Shown: piece after piece, positions 1 through 11,797 of the stretch
How the letters are laid out: the number at the start of each line of letters is the position of its first letter
Position numbering within the stretch: position 1 is the first letter of the stretch
NCBI RefSeq assembly: GCF_963678635.1
Contig: NC_087065.1
Coordinates: 53,575,858 to 53,639,857 of the forward strand
Direction of reading: 5' to 3'
DNA length: 64,000 nt
From: Symsagittifera roscoffensis
Taxonomy: Eukaryota; Xenacoelomorpha; Acoela; Convolutidae
Program-made: the position numbers and the translations under genes
Notes under the pieces: model-generated
The model's database searches: none
Seen by the model: only the letters and a program-made list of their open reading frames with translations
Told to the model about the DNA's origin: nothing

Positions 1-800
1 CATTTTCTGAAATTTTTTTGAAAATAACAAAACGTCATATCTGGAAAACTAACAAGATTTGAGCAGCCATACTTAGAGGCACAATTCTCAACCCCTGAGA
101 ATATTCTGACAGTCCCTATTACAGAGCTGGGAACTCTGAACAAATTTTGAACAAAAAAAATTTAATTTAAATTTTCTGAAAACTTTTTGAAAAAATCATG
201 AAAAACGTTATATCTCGAAAACAACAAGAATTTGAGCAGTCAAATGTGGAAAAAAATTGCAACTCCTCGGAGCATCCTGAAAAAGCCTCAATATAGAGAT
301 GCAAACTTCAAATTTTTTGAAACTTTGGAAGAATTCTAAAAAACGTCAAATCTCGAAAATTAAAAGGATTTGAGCACTCATAATCAGAAGCAGGTTTCGC
401 AATTCCTGGCAGTAGTTTCTGACTCCACACAGTTTTTAACTACAATATTGAGTTCTTCGAATTTTTTTAAATTTAATTTTTTTTTGAAAATTTTTTTAAA
501 ATCACAAAAAAACGTCATATTTCGAAAACCACAAGGATTTGATAAGTGAGATTTGGAATCAAGATTTGCAATCCCTGAAAATCCTTGACAGCCCCCAAGT
601 ACAGCTTCGCGAAGTTCAAATTTTCAGAAAATTTTAAGAATTATGTTTTCTAGAAATTTTTGAATTATGTTTTCTAGTATCTCGTAACCTAAAAGGATTT
701 GGTAATTCATATATGGAGGCCAAAATCGCAACACCCGGATAAAAACCCTGACAGCATACCACTATTGGATTGCTTATTTTAAAGTTGGTGAAATAAACAC
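1..800. repeat. Degenerate ~165-bp satellite-like array (block 1)
   Basis: A motif resembling AACGTCATATCTCGAAAA followed by GGATTTGAGCA recurs at about 31, 208, 342, 510 and 677, spaced about 134-177 bp. Each unit also carries a segment like CCTGACAGC. The copies are diverged. The left edge of the window cuts the array. The same units recur at 32.8-34.3 kb. Confidence 0.75.
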
Positions 801-3800
801 TGAATTCAAACAGGAAAATCGATTAAAAAAATCTTAACCATTGCAAAATACGATAAACGTGAAAAAATTATTTTGTTAAAAATGCAAAAAAAATTACGGT
901 GAAAAAGCTTAAACATGGCGAGATAGTGAAGCCCGCATTTAATTATATACACAGAGCCGATGTTGCACTTCGCATACACAAGCAAAAATATGACCGATAA
1001 CGCTACTGGGAAAAATTGAATGAGTAAAACTTTGAGTCTACAAAATTTCTCAAGTGACGCACGCCAATTATGACGCATTAGCAGTAGCAGTCAATTTGTA
1101 AAAAAAACCAGCTATCATGCCTCAATTTATAAAGCAGTCTATGGAGCAGTAAAAACATGAAAAAATATATGTAATCAAAATGAAATGAATTTTTTTTTCA
1201 ATTTGAGATTTTTTGTGAAAATCATTTCCCCACACGCCATTTTAAGTACAGAGTGATAAATTTCTCTCCTATTAACAAATCAATTATAGCAAAAAAGCTT
1301 CCTTCAACCATTTTGGAACGATTTCTACGACGGATTGAATCTCCGCTTACGCGTGAATAGCGCGAAATATATCGCGCGTTAATTGTCCCAAATTGACCAA
1401 AATGGCAATTTTTATACCCCCATAACTTTACGAAAAAATTATCACAGATGATATATTTTTCCAAATTTAAGCTCAGTACAAAATTTTTTTGAATGATATT
1501 GAAAAAAATCTCGTCAACAATGGCTAGTTAAAAAGTTCTCAAGAAAAAAACCACCCCGAGCACAAATATTCCGTTACTTTCGTTACGAAACTCGGAACAA
1601 TAATACTCTGTGTTAAAATCCTTAGCATTGGCTGTACTAATTAGCTAGTTATTGATTAAAATGAACACTTTTAAAATGAACACATTTTATCGCATCAATA
1701 TTTGCGACTTCGGTTGGAAAAAAAAAGATAGTTCATACTATAACAGAAGCATTGCTCGTGTAAATAGATATACCAAAGAATCGGTTACAAAATGCACGTA
1801 AATGATCTGACTAAAATGTAATATTGCTTTATCCTAGTTATTTGATTACTTTCAAAATCTAAATTTCACGCATATTCTTTTTTGCGTATTTCTTTTTTTG
1901 TAACTCTTACCAGAAGTGACTATGGTCGTAACATTATTGGCTTTTTGCACAGCAAGCGGAACTTTTGTGATCTCTTCTGACAAATCTGTTCTGCTTTTGT
2001 ACCGAGTTATTAAACTATCTTATGAACCAGACTCATATAAATAGCCATAGGTTGTTCCATGCATTTCTTTCTTTTCGAATAGTTTTATATTTTTGAAAAA
2101 ATTGATGTTAATAAGAATATATTTCGAACTACTTTTAGACTCAAAGGCAGACTCAGTGGGCATTGATATTTCTCTTCGTCTACCCTTTGCTTGGTGATTA
2201 TCATATAAATTATGATGTTATATAATACTTGGTTTTAGATAAATAAGCTTCCTTGCTTTCTTCCTTTCTTCTTTCTTTGTACAGATAAGATCAAATGCAT
2301 TTATTTTCGAAGATCATACGAAACAATTTTGGTAAAAGTTTTTACCAAGATTACAGAGAATTAGAATCATAACCTCTAATTAGAAATATAATCTCATATC
2401 TAATCTTAACAGGTCTAAGAACAAAAACACTGATTAAGAAAGAAGACAGCGATCCTGTGACTAAAAATATATAACTTCAAATTTTTTAATTGGGTCTTCT
2501 GGCAAAAAATCTAGAATTTTCAAAACTCTAAAAATTACTCGTTTGGAATTCGTAAGTTACTCCTAAGTTCATAGATTAATAGTATGACTTTTAAATAAAG
2601 TGACAGAATACTTGCGCTAGGGTTTTTTCTCCAAGTAAACTTAAAGTTTTTTCACCCAGCAATTTTTGACATACTTTTTATACAGACTGAAAGATAATGA
2701 TATACAGATAAAATTGAATAAAAATTACCTGTGGTCATTTTTTGCAATTTTATAGAAGTTTCAATCAATTTGGGACTACTTTGATTACTTTAATTGAAAT
2801 TTGGATAATTAACGCGCAATGTAATTCGTGCCATTGTAGAGCACAAAACGCGGCAAATTAAATCTCTATAAATAGAACTGAAGCAAGCAATTTGCTCTTA
2901 TTAAAACTTTACCATCAGCGAAATATATCCGTTTAGTCTTCAAATAGTGTGTGGGGTCATTTTCTCATTTTTTTGAACAAATTTACAGAAATTTTTGAAT
3001 GGAAAAAGCTTTTGATTGACGTTCAAGGTCGGTCGAAACATTCGAGACTCTCCTCTGATACGAGCTGGCTTGTTTTAGAGTATGCTTAATACATTTCGAC
3101 TTTGACTTTAGGCATTTATATTTTAAAAGACCAACAACTTTTCAAAGCCAAAACCGTACTTCGCTTGAATAAAAAGTTAAACAACTACTCCAAAAATATA
3201 ATAAACTTTTGGACATTTTTTCTCCAAAATTACCACTAATCTTTTATCCGAGTATAAGTCTTTGTGCCGCATGCTTACAAGGGTGCCGGGCAAAAATCCG
3301 ATAACTCAAGCATCCGAAAAATCTAAGTGTTGCAAAGATTCGAAAAACAGCTTTGCTAGGGTAAACATTCGACATTTTTCTCAAAGTAGTGCAAAGATCC
3401 CATATCTTCCTTTCGCTTAAAAGATGCTGTATTGGCCGAATGATTAGTGAGCGCGGCTGTCGCGTCAACGTGTTACGAGAATGCCAACAGAAGTTATCAT
3501 TCCATATCAAAATTAGATCCGTTTATCGCCGTAAAGCAGTGACGTGCACCCACCGGCGACCTTAAACTCAGGGTCGGCTAAATTAGAACTGGCTAATTGA
3601 TATATATCTTGTTTTTGAAATTCTTCCGTCAAATTTTTACGTAATTATTACAAAAATTGGGATGTTTGACATAGCGGGTGTTTGCCCGAGACCCAACGCT
3701 AACTTTTCACGTAACATATATCACATCAAACTTAAATTATTCCACAAACAAAGTTTCGTTATAAATGAGGTACAAAAGTAAATCAAAAGCATAACACGCC

Positions 3801-4900
3801 ATCAAGTTTTGCGAAACATGAGAGCTGCCAAATGTGTGTATACCCTCCTACTCCTACAGTTTTCAAAAAAAGTCACACAATAAATTGTAATTTAGTCCAG
3901 AAGCACTAATTTTACAATTTTTCGGTTAAATTTTATTCCCTCAAGTTAAATGCAAGAAATGACAAAGCGTGTTAGCTCAATAAAAAGGTTATTCTTTTGG
4001 CGACGCATCAGGTTCAACAATTAGTTCGCTGATTCATGCCATTTTGGACAAACTTTCTTAAAAAGTGACGAAAAAAGGAGCTGGTATAACCTCTTCAGTT
4101 CTTAAAGAGCATTTGTGTTAGTCATAATTGAAATAAAAATAAAGGATGGACGCTTCCATCGCCATCTCGTCATGAACTTACCAAACGCCATTAAACTGCC
4201 TCAAAAATCATTTGACCGAAAAAAAAATCGATTTAAAAAGTCACAATCAATTAATCACAAATGAGGGAAACACAACTAGAGTTCATGCCGCCTATTTGGT
4301 ACATGCAAAGCCCGAAATACTAGTTCCAACCAAAGTTAACAAAATGAACATATTTACAAAACAAGAGACAATCTTTGCATCATGAAGTGATGGCAGAAAT
4401 TTGAATTAATACCAGAAATTTGAATTGATAGCCAGACATTTGAAACTAATAACAGAAATTGATGATGACTAACCCGGTCGCTAAGTTTTAACCATTTCAC
4501 GCCCAAATGACCTAAATGGGATTCAGATCGGTTGACTGAAAGTAATCCGACTTGCAGACTGTTAAACTAAATCTAAAACAATAAATTAGTTGATCTTAAA
4601 AAAAGCAATAAATAACTCCGTTTTATGTGCCATAAAAGCCAGCGTGGTAAATTATACCGATATTCAAAAGTTAGCAAGCAAACTGGTGATTTATGTTTGT
4701 AGATGGAATTGCGAAAAAGTAAGCGAATATGGCATGAAATAGCCACACAGCTATAGGATCACCAGCAATTTGAAGTGGAAAAATATTCTGGTGGAGAGTT
4801 TAAACTGTTTAAAAAAGAAAAATAATAACAATAAACGATCCACCGCAAGTCAGCACCGATAGTAATAATAACAACACTAGTATTAGTATGCAGGATAATA
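801..4900. other. Intergenic, no gene recognised
   Basis: AT-rich sequence with only short ORFs that lack domain or codon signal. The one repeat noted is the family-C copy at 1220-1520. A GC-richer patch at about 3240-3560 contains a weak tRNA-like stretch that I could not fold convincingly. Confidence 0.5.
1220..1520 (+). repeat. Dispersed repeat family C, copy 1
   Basis: The block contains GAACGATTTCTACGACGGAT, ATATATCGCGCGTTAATTGT and CCCCCATAACTTTACGAAAA. Diverged copies with the same order of motifs lie near 22296-22520 and 27500-27720. No coding capacity is apparent and the class is unknown. Confidence 0.6.
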
Positions 4901-4929
4901 ACGCCACCGCTCACTGAGTTGGATGGTAA

Positions 4930-5700
4930 AAAAAGATTGAGAAAAAAACGAAGAGAAAGAACAGCAAATAGCGTGTAAGGGATATTGAAAGTTTGGAGAT
5001 GAATTGTTTGAATTGGAACAGAATTAGAACAAAAAGCTATCTTTTCGCTCGCATTCCTTCACACGACACAACACACAAGAACAAGGAGCGGACATTGAGA
5101 CACAATAAACACATACACACACATTAGCTTCGCTTTCTTCAATCTAATAAAATAGCTCATATCTTTTTCGCATCCTAAAAAAGGGCCATTGGGCCAAATG
5201 ATGAAGAGAGCGGCGGAGGAGAAAGAGAGATGTAGATAGGTGGCGAGGAGAAAAATTAGAAACAAAGAAAAAAGGAAGAGAAAAAAGAAGGGCACAGCTA
5301 GCAGTAAAGCAGCAGCAGCAGCAGCGCACCGAACAAGACCGGATAGGATTGGTTGGTTGGGTTAGCTGCTACCAGTTAGTTGGTAAGAGCAACCGGCGTA
5401 AGAAGAACTAAGAAAGAAGCGAGAAATGGAAGAAAGAGAGGAAACTGTAAGGAAGTAACGACATTAGGACCATTAATCTCCCTCCCGACCAGCCTGCTCT
5501 CTTTGCCCTGCTCTCCATAAAAGTTCACTACACACAACCCAAAAGTGAGCTGCAGTCTATTCTATTTGCTATGGCTCAAGTAGGAATGAACACAACACTT
5601 GGTTCAAACGCAGGCAAAAGAAGGCTGGAATTGAGCCGGGACAGAAATGTGGGCTTAAAATTGGGTCTCTTAATTATCTACCATTCCATTACTAGTTGAC
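4930..5700 (+). other. Purine-rich, GC-richer island with TATA-like site and short ORF
   Basis: The composition differs from the flanks: long GA-rich stretches, an (AGC)6 run at 5308-5325, then CATAAAAG near 5516-5523. An ATG at 5571 opens a 42-codon ORF ending at 5699 (begins MAQVGMNTTLG). It could be a promoter with a first exon, or an unclassified repeat. No product is recognised and no clear splice donor was found. Confidence 0.25.
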
Positions 5701-7636
5701 CATTTGGGCCGCCTAAAAATTTCTCCCTTTGACGTGCGTGTGAGAACATATATTCATCAGCAGTCTTACAACACGTCAAAAGGTAAAAGATAGAAAAACA
5801 TGTTTCCAAACGGCATTCTACAATTGCCAGCAGCAGACAAACACAGCCTATGATTTTTGCAACTTCAAAATAGTATTATTTACCAGGTGAACTTCGGGAG
5901 GAAACATTTGTAAAGCGAATCAGAATATGATATGATGCTTTAAAATGCCACAGAAACGGGCCGGCAACAACAATTTGCAAGTTTCATCACGCGATTTTAG
6001 TCGCTGTTAAAGTAGCAAAGAACTCTTCCTACTACTTAATTCCCGCTTAAAATCACTTTTCTGAACTTTTTAAATGATAATATTCAATGAAACCCATTTC
6101 AACAAGTCACTTAGACAAAAAAAGATGTCCATTCAATCCACAAAATTTGATGTCTATTATTTTGAAAAATAAATCAAAATGTTTGAATATAATTGGTCGA
6201 ACAATCAGCGCCGAAAAAACTTCTTGTGCGCAACGTTTCTCGATTTGGGATCGTATTACCAAGAATTATCGATAACGGTAAATAGTTATATGATAATCGG
6301 CTCAGCAATGAGTACTGAGCATAGAACTGATCATAAAGCTGGTTCAATTCACCCAGTATTAATCCCAAAAAAAATCCTTTTTTTCTCGTTTTAGAATCTA
6401 CACTCTTGCTGAACAAGTTAACATTTCTGTACCTTCGGCACTTCAAAGTCTCTTGATTGTGAACATTTTGCACACGAATACTTATCAATTATGCACCACA
6501 CTAATTGAATTTATTTCGAGAGGGACATTTCGTAGACAGTGTAAGCAGAATCAAGGCAGAAAAAGAAGAATTTATTTCTCCTAAGCTATAGTTATACAAT
6601 TAAATTAACAGTTTGAACAAATTACCACAAAAAATTATAAACAACAAAGAGGAGCCAAGTGTTGTGCAAGTAGCACAGAATCTTCCTACCACAGTTGTTT
6701 AAGAACAAAACTTTACAAAATATACATTTTTTGCGGGCCACTTTTTGCGCGGTATGGGGAGAGAACCTAAAAAATACATTAGAATTGGCCTTACAGGACC
6801 AGAGTTATCTTTCAATAAAAATGTTTACAAAAAGAATAACAAAAAAGTATTACGAACATTCTAATGGCTTTTTAAATTCCAATTTTGAACAAAAAAGCGA
6901 GCAATAGATTCGGCTGAGAGGGTGGGTTTTCACTGCTTTATTAAAACCGTCAAAAAAACATTTAGCGTGACGAGTATTTCTCGAAAAAGGTTAATGTTGG
7001 AAAATTTTTTCAGCCTACTTTTGTCACCCTAAAAAGATTGTCAGTTAGATTTAACCCTGAATAAGAATTTAAAGTTTTATTATTAAAAATCACATCCGAT
7101 GAAATCTTTATAGAATTATAGTATAGTATAAAATTATAGTATAAAATTATCAATACAAATTGAACATAGATAAACTCTAGACTTTTTTCTCTATCGTAGG
7201 TAGCAGATTGTTTTCGCTCGATAATTTCAGAAACTTTGTGCTTCTATCTAGTAGTGAACAAGATCCATCCATAGCTTTTCTTAACTCTCAACGAAAACAA
7301 AGAATTCAAAAAAGGTTCTAATGAATCGAAAGTTCTAATAAAGTATTCAAAAATTGCTAATGAATTTTTAAATGATAAATTTGAACTAAAAAAGCAGATA
7401 GTAGAGTTCGCTGAAATGATGTTTAGTACATTATGAAAACAGTCGAGGGCAATTATCATGGCGAAAATTTTTTGTTCTGTTTTAGAAAAATTATAATTTC
7501 CCAAAAACACTTTTCTATTTTTTTAAGAAAAATTATGATTTCCAAAATCACAAGTAGCTCTGAAGTAATTTTTTAAATTTACTTTCATCTCCTAGAGTGA
7601 ATTTCCGGTAAAATTAAACCTTTTACATAAATTAAA
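5701..7636. other. Intergenic, no gene recognised
   Basis: AT-rich. The only recognisable item is a short dispersed motif at about 6662-6680 (TGTGCAAGTAGCACAGAATC), which recurs at about 10552, 35520 and 61866. The small ORFs here look random. Confidence 0.45.
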
Positions 7637-8655
7637 CACAGAGGCGAAGCTTCCCTTCGCACCATCTGCGATACAACACAATCATGAAAAAAGCATAAGT
7701 CGAAAAAAAATCAAAAACTTGAAAAAAACTAGGTGAACCAACTATTTCGTGTGTCTCGGCAAAGAAAAACAAGGGCGCAGCTAAAACTGGATGTAATTTT
7801 TTGACAATTTTTGAAATTATTTAACTAGTGCTGGACAAAATGCGCAACTTCAAAAATTGGGCTTAGGCCAAAACCTTAGATGCTTCTCAACTAAAATACG
7901 GTAAAAGTTTAAACATTTCCAATTGCTTGATGGCAAAAATTTTTTCTTTAAAAAATTGGGCGCAGAAAATTTTAAAATAAAGCTTCCACACAACCGGTTG
8001 CTTCAATTAAACCAATGATATCACATTTGGCAGGATAGTTATCAAGAAATGTCTAAAAAACTGTCAACAAATCAGAAAATTGACATTTCCAACAGACTTT
8101 TTCGAAGGATATAGACAAAACGATAAGCAAAAAAGACCGGAGAGCATGCAGGCACACAAAAAATGAAGTGATCTTTCCATAAATACCATTTTTTTTGAAA
8201 ATTGGTAGAAGGTTGTTTGAGAAAAAAAAATCGTTTTCTGCAAAGTGATAAAATTTTCCAAAGCGTCTCATTAAATAATAAAATTACCAATCCCAAACAC
8301 TTTCATAATACCTGTTTTTATCAAAGAGAAATTCTAGGCAAACATGACACGCAAGACACTTCAATTTCAATTGCAACTGAACAAGAAGCGCATAAAAGGC
8401 CATAAATCTTTGAGTGTGCACCAGTTGAGCCGAAAAAAAAACTCATTCGGTGAAATTTTTTTATAAGTACCGCCTGAAGCTACCGTGTAGTAACTAGTAC
8501 ACACCCAGAAGATAAAATGAAATTTCATTTTAATGAAATTGAGCATGTCAGCTGCATAGCCGCGTCATAAGTGACTCAACTGATTTTGTTAAACTAGTTT
8601 TTACCCCGAAAAAAAGTGTGTATTATAATTTGATACCGCTTGCTAATCGCAAGCG
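7637..8655 (+). repeat. Hairpin-ended ~1-kb element, copy 1
   Basis: The left end carries CACAGAGGCGAAGC followed by CTGCGATACAACAC. The right end is a 7-bp stem (CGCTTGC/GCAAGCG) with loop TAATC at 8637-8655. Internal segments match the copies at 23.8-25.0 kb and 47.4 kb. No coding sequence. The tRNA-like module is not clear in this copy. Confidence 0.65.
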
Positions 8656-8869
8656 TAAAATCATGTTTTATTGGAAAATGTATCAAATGGAATCTGTATT
8701 GCCTAGTATGAAACTATCAATAAAAATTAACAAACAAATTGTTTTCGCTTGTCAGATTCAGAAAACTTAAGCCTCTATCAGTTAGTGAACATGACTAAAT
8801 CTTTTTGTACAAAAAAACGTAAAAACAGATTAATTTGATTTCCTTAAGCAACTAGAAACAATTCACTAA

Positions 8870-9000
8870 GCGGCAACAAAATTTGGGTCGAAACCTGATG
8901 AGCATGAAAAACTGTTGTCATAAAAAACTTCATGAAAACTTGAAGTTTTTACGACCCATCCATACTGAAGCTTATGATCCTATAGGAATATATTTTGCGC
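8870..9000 (+). repeat. Short repeat shared with 55.85-55.99 kb
   Basis: Segments such as TTTGGGTCGAAACCTG and GAAGTTTTTACGACCCAT occur in the same order here and at about 55870-55945. The two stretches are diverged but collinear. The class is unknown. Confidence 0.55.
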
Positions 9001-9382
9001 AATATAAAATGACTAAGCCTAATTAACAACTGTTTAAATTTAATAAAAAAAATAAAACAAAGAGGCGAAGCTGAGCTACACATTACTTGCGATACAAATA
9101 AGAAATAAAACAAAAACTATGATTAAAATCAAACAGAAAAAAAAATGAAAAAAAAAACTTCAAGAATCTCTTTGTCAATAAAATTTGCATCAGAAGTCAA
9201 AATATCCTGATCAAAATACCTGCACCAATAGAAACTTTACAAAGAGCTTTGGGATGCTATAAAGAAGGCAAGTTTTCAAAAAAGTCCTATCAGTAGAACG
9301 CAGCAGACAAAAATAAGCGGACAGACAATAATCTAAATTACCCAAAATTTTCTTTTTGCAAGAAAAAGGAACAGTTTTCAAC

Positions 9383-9428
9383 AAGAATCGAACTCCCAGG
9401 CGTTGTCGTCTAAAGCATGGGGGTTACA
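9383..9428 (-). repeat. Truncated tRNA-like module
   Basis: On the minus strand, a B-box-like GGGAGTTCGATTC follows a short upstream half. It is too short for a cloverleaf and is probably a remnant of the same tRNA-derived repeat class. Confidence 0.4.
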
Positions 9429-9890
9429 GAAAAATGGAATGAAGACAAAAAGACAAAATTACTAAGCGACAAAGCCGAAAATACCTGAGCAGAAACCCTT
9501 CATGCCGAAAAAAACTCAAAATAATTCCGAGCTTATAAAAATGTTAAGTCCCTTTTACCCTCAGAGCACACTCACGCAAAAAAAGAACAACGTAATAAGA
9601 CGCCACTAAGTCGATATTAGTTCAGCCAAAAATTATTAAGCCGATAAAAAGACAAAAAAAGTTATAAAAAGCGAAATTTTAACAAACCGAGCTGCTAAAA
9701 TTAAAAACATTGTGAAAAGCAAATTTCAATTTGGCCGGATTTTTAAACTGCTAAAAACAACTGCACTAAAAATTGTTTCCAGCTAAAATAAACAATTCTT
9801 AGATGTGGCAACTAAGCCGACAATTTATAAGCAGACAAATAATAGGCCGAAATTTTTTTGAGCCGGAAAATTTACCGTTTGAAAAAAAAT

Positions 9891-9962
9891 GGTCCTGACA
9901 AGATTCGAACCCAGGACTTTTGCCGACCCCGACGTATTTGTTACCACCAGGCTAAGTGTGCA
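9891..9962 (-). repeat. tRNA-derived module inside repeat element
   Basis: Read on the minus strand it has an A-box-like TTAGCCTGGTGGTAACA and a B-box-like GGGTTCGAATCTT, spaced as in tRNA genes, about 72 nt in all. It lies inside a ~1-kb dispersed element that is repeated in the window, so it is a SINE-type promoter relic rather than a functional tRNA. Confidence 0.65.
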
Positions 9963-10092
9963 AGAGACACTAAACAATTTGAATTCATTGTGAACCAAGG
10001 TGCATCAGGAGTACAATGAGTCCTGTGGACAAAGTTGTTAACGGGAAAAAAGTCTAGTACCCGATTGTAATACCCTTGCTTATCGTACGGGT

Positions 10093-11640
10093 GAAAAACA
10101 CATTACGCAAAATTAGAATAGTAAATTTACAAAACAGAATTTTCAGTCATAACAAAACTGTTTAAATTGGAAAAACCCATGCTTCAAAAAGTAAGCCAAG
10201 AAAAACTACCAGAAAAAAATGTGCGTTTAAAAAAACAGAAAATGAACCGACAGAAACTAGGATGAAACCCGCAACAAGAAAAAATGCAAGAAAAGTTTTT
10301 TAAAAAATTACTTACAACGTGAAATAGTCTTGAATCAATTAATACTTGAACGATAGAAGTTTTATTCGAGTTTCAAGAAGTTGAGCATGTCAGAAAGGGT
10401 AAATTCCTATCAATCGGGTCCAGTTTACCATTCCTACTGAAATGACCATTCTGAGAACAAAGTTGTTTACGGGAAACAAGTCTAGTACCCAATTACAACA
10501 CACTTGTCTATCGCAAGATTAATTAGTAACAATGATAGCCGATTGCTGTGCAAGTAGCACAGAATTTTTCGACTATATTCCCTAAAAAAAAAGAGAAAAA
10601 ACGTTCTTTCTAATTTTCTACAAAATAGTGTCGTTTTTAGAGGGTGATGTGATTCGAGAACTATACGATTGCTTAGAGAATTAGTAAATTAGGCATGATC
10701 GACAAAATTTATTCTCAAAAAACGTAGTTAATTTCCATACAACGAACGTTACTCGATCGCATTTTTCGCTCGAAATTGAACTAAAAATCAAAAACGTTGA
10801 ACCAGTTTTTCTCGTCACTGGGAGAATATATTGTTAAATGTCGTTCCAATCATGAATAAAAGGTCTTTATTATGATATACCACTCAACTCTCTTGGATGA
10901 TTGTTTGTGGTAGCTGATTTTGCATGAAAAAAAAAATGAAAAAACTACAACACCCAAATACAAAGTTCCTCCCCATTTTCAATTGTAGGAACAAAAAATT
11001 TTCCCTTTTAAGCACTTTAACCTACCAGCTACCTCAAGCGAGTCTCATTATTAAGAATATGACATTTTCTGATCTTGAAGAAATTCCATGAGCATCTAAT
11101 ATAATCACTAGGCTCAATACCTGTGAATATTAAATAACTTTGCTTATGGGTTCTTTTGTACAGCTAATTTTTCAAGTTGCATCTAAAGAAACCCTACTTT
11201 CTGACCGTTCTACTTTCTACTTTCTACTCGTCTCGTTCTACTTTTACCCTCAGCTCAAAAACGTCGACCTCATTGTATGCAATGTATAAATAAAACGTTT
11301 ACACCCCCTTATCGCAGCTGAGATAATAAGAAAACTTCATATTACAGAGTTACAGGAAAAAATCATAAAAACGAAATTTGAGATAAGGTTAACTTTCATT
11401 GTAAGCTTTCCCATTTACAGAATTTAAAATTTACGTAACAAATAGTTAAAACCTAGCACCACAAGCACCGCAAAAATATCTAACATCGATCCTGTCAAGA
11501 AGCCTGTGCGCGCCCAGTCATCTACAGCGTCTTAACAGCAAGGATTGGTGTCGTGAAAAATCTCTTATACAAATTATCGTTAAAACTGTTCATCTGGTAC
11601 TCATGTTCCACATTTTCACAAAATTCTTCCATGAACCCCC
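10093..11640. other. Intergenic with repeat fragments
   Basis: A partial element end at 10435-10525 (GTTTACGGGAAACAAGTCTA, then CACTTGTCTATCGCAAG). Then the short TGTGCAAGTAGCACAG repeat near 10552, followed by a family-B copy at 10790-11000. No gene seen. Confidence 0.5.
10790..11000 (+). repeat. Dispersed repeat family B copy
   Basis: Diagnostic order: CTCGTCACTGGGA, then ATATACCACTCAA, then GATTGTTTGTGGTAGCTGAT, then AAAGTTCCTCCCCATTTTC. The same order is found at 28340-28520, 35880-36090, 36370-36580, 46430-46580, 53860-54020 and 62215-62560, and inverted at 34380-34560, 50395-50565 and 50780-50940. Confidence 0.65.
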
Positions 11641-11654
11641 CACGAGGGTTCCAC

Positions 11655-11772
11655 GTCTGCCGACACGAGACGGCGTCCCAAATAGCATGACTAACCCCTG
11701 TCTTGGATGATTCAATGAGCATAGTGTTCACTAGTCCAGGAACTTACGCTGTCAGGAGCCGGATGCATTCTA
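11655..11772 (-). mobile_element. LINE fragment (copy D), part of RT thumb region
   Basis: On the minus strand, GCTAGAATGCATCCGGCTCC and the following ~100 bp match the start of copy C (GCTAGAATGCAACCAGCTCT) in order, with in-frame stops. It lies immediately beyond the 3' end of copy A, so it is a separate truncated piece of the same LINE family. Confidence 0.6.
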
Positions 11773-11797
11773 GCATCGGTAGCCTCAAATAACTTAC

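Larger units (their letters stand above)
9057..10092 (+). repeat. Hairpin-ended ~1-kb element, copy 2
   Basis: Starts ACAAAGAGGCGAAGCTGAGC followed by ACTTGCGATACAAA. Ends with an imperfect stem, ACCCTTGCTTATCGTACGGGT, at 10072-10092. The body contains the recurrent AACTAAGCCGACAATT-type segment and a minus-strand tRNA-like module at 9891-9962. No protein coding. Confidence 0.7.

Noticed and set aside
3424-3494. Possible tRNA gene
   Set aside because: A short A-box-like stretch and partly pairing ends exist, but there is no consensus B box and no acceptable anticodon arm.
5059-5329. F/L-rich minus-strand ORFs as small membrane proteins
   Set aside because: They are the complement of the GA-rich tract; hydrophobicity follows from TTC/CTT codons.
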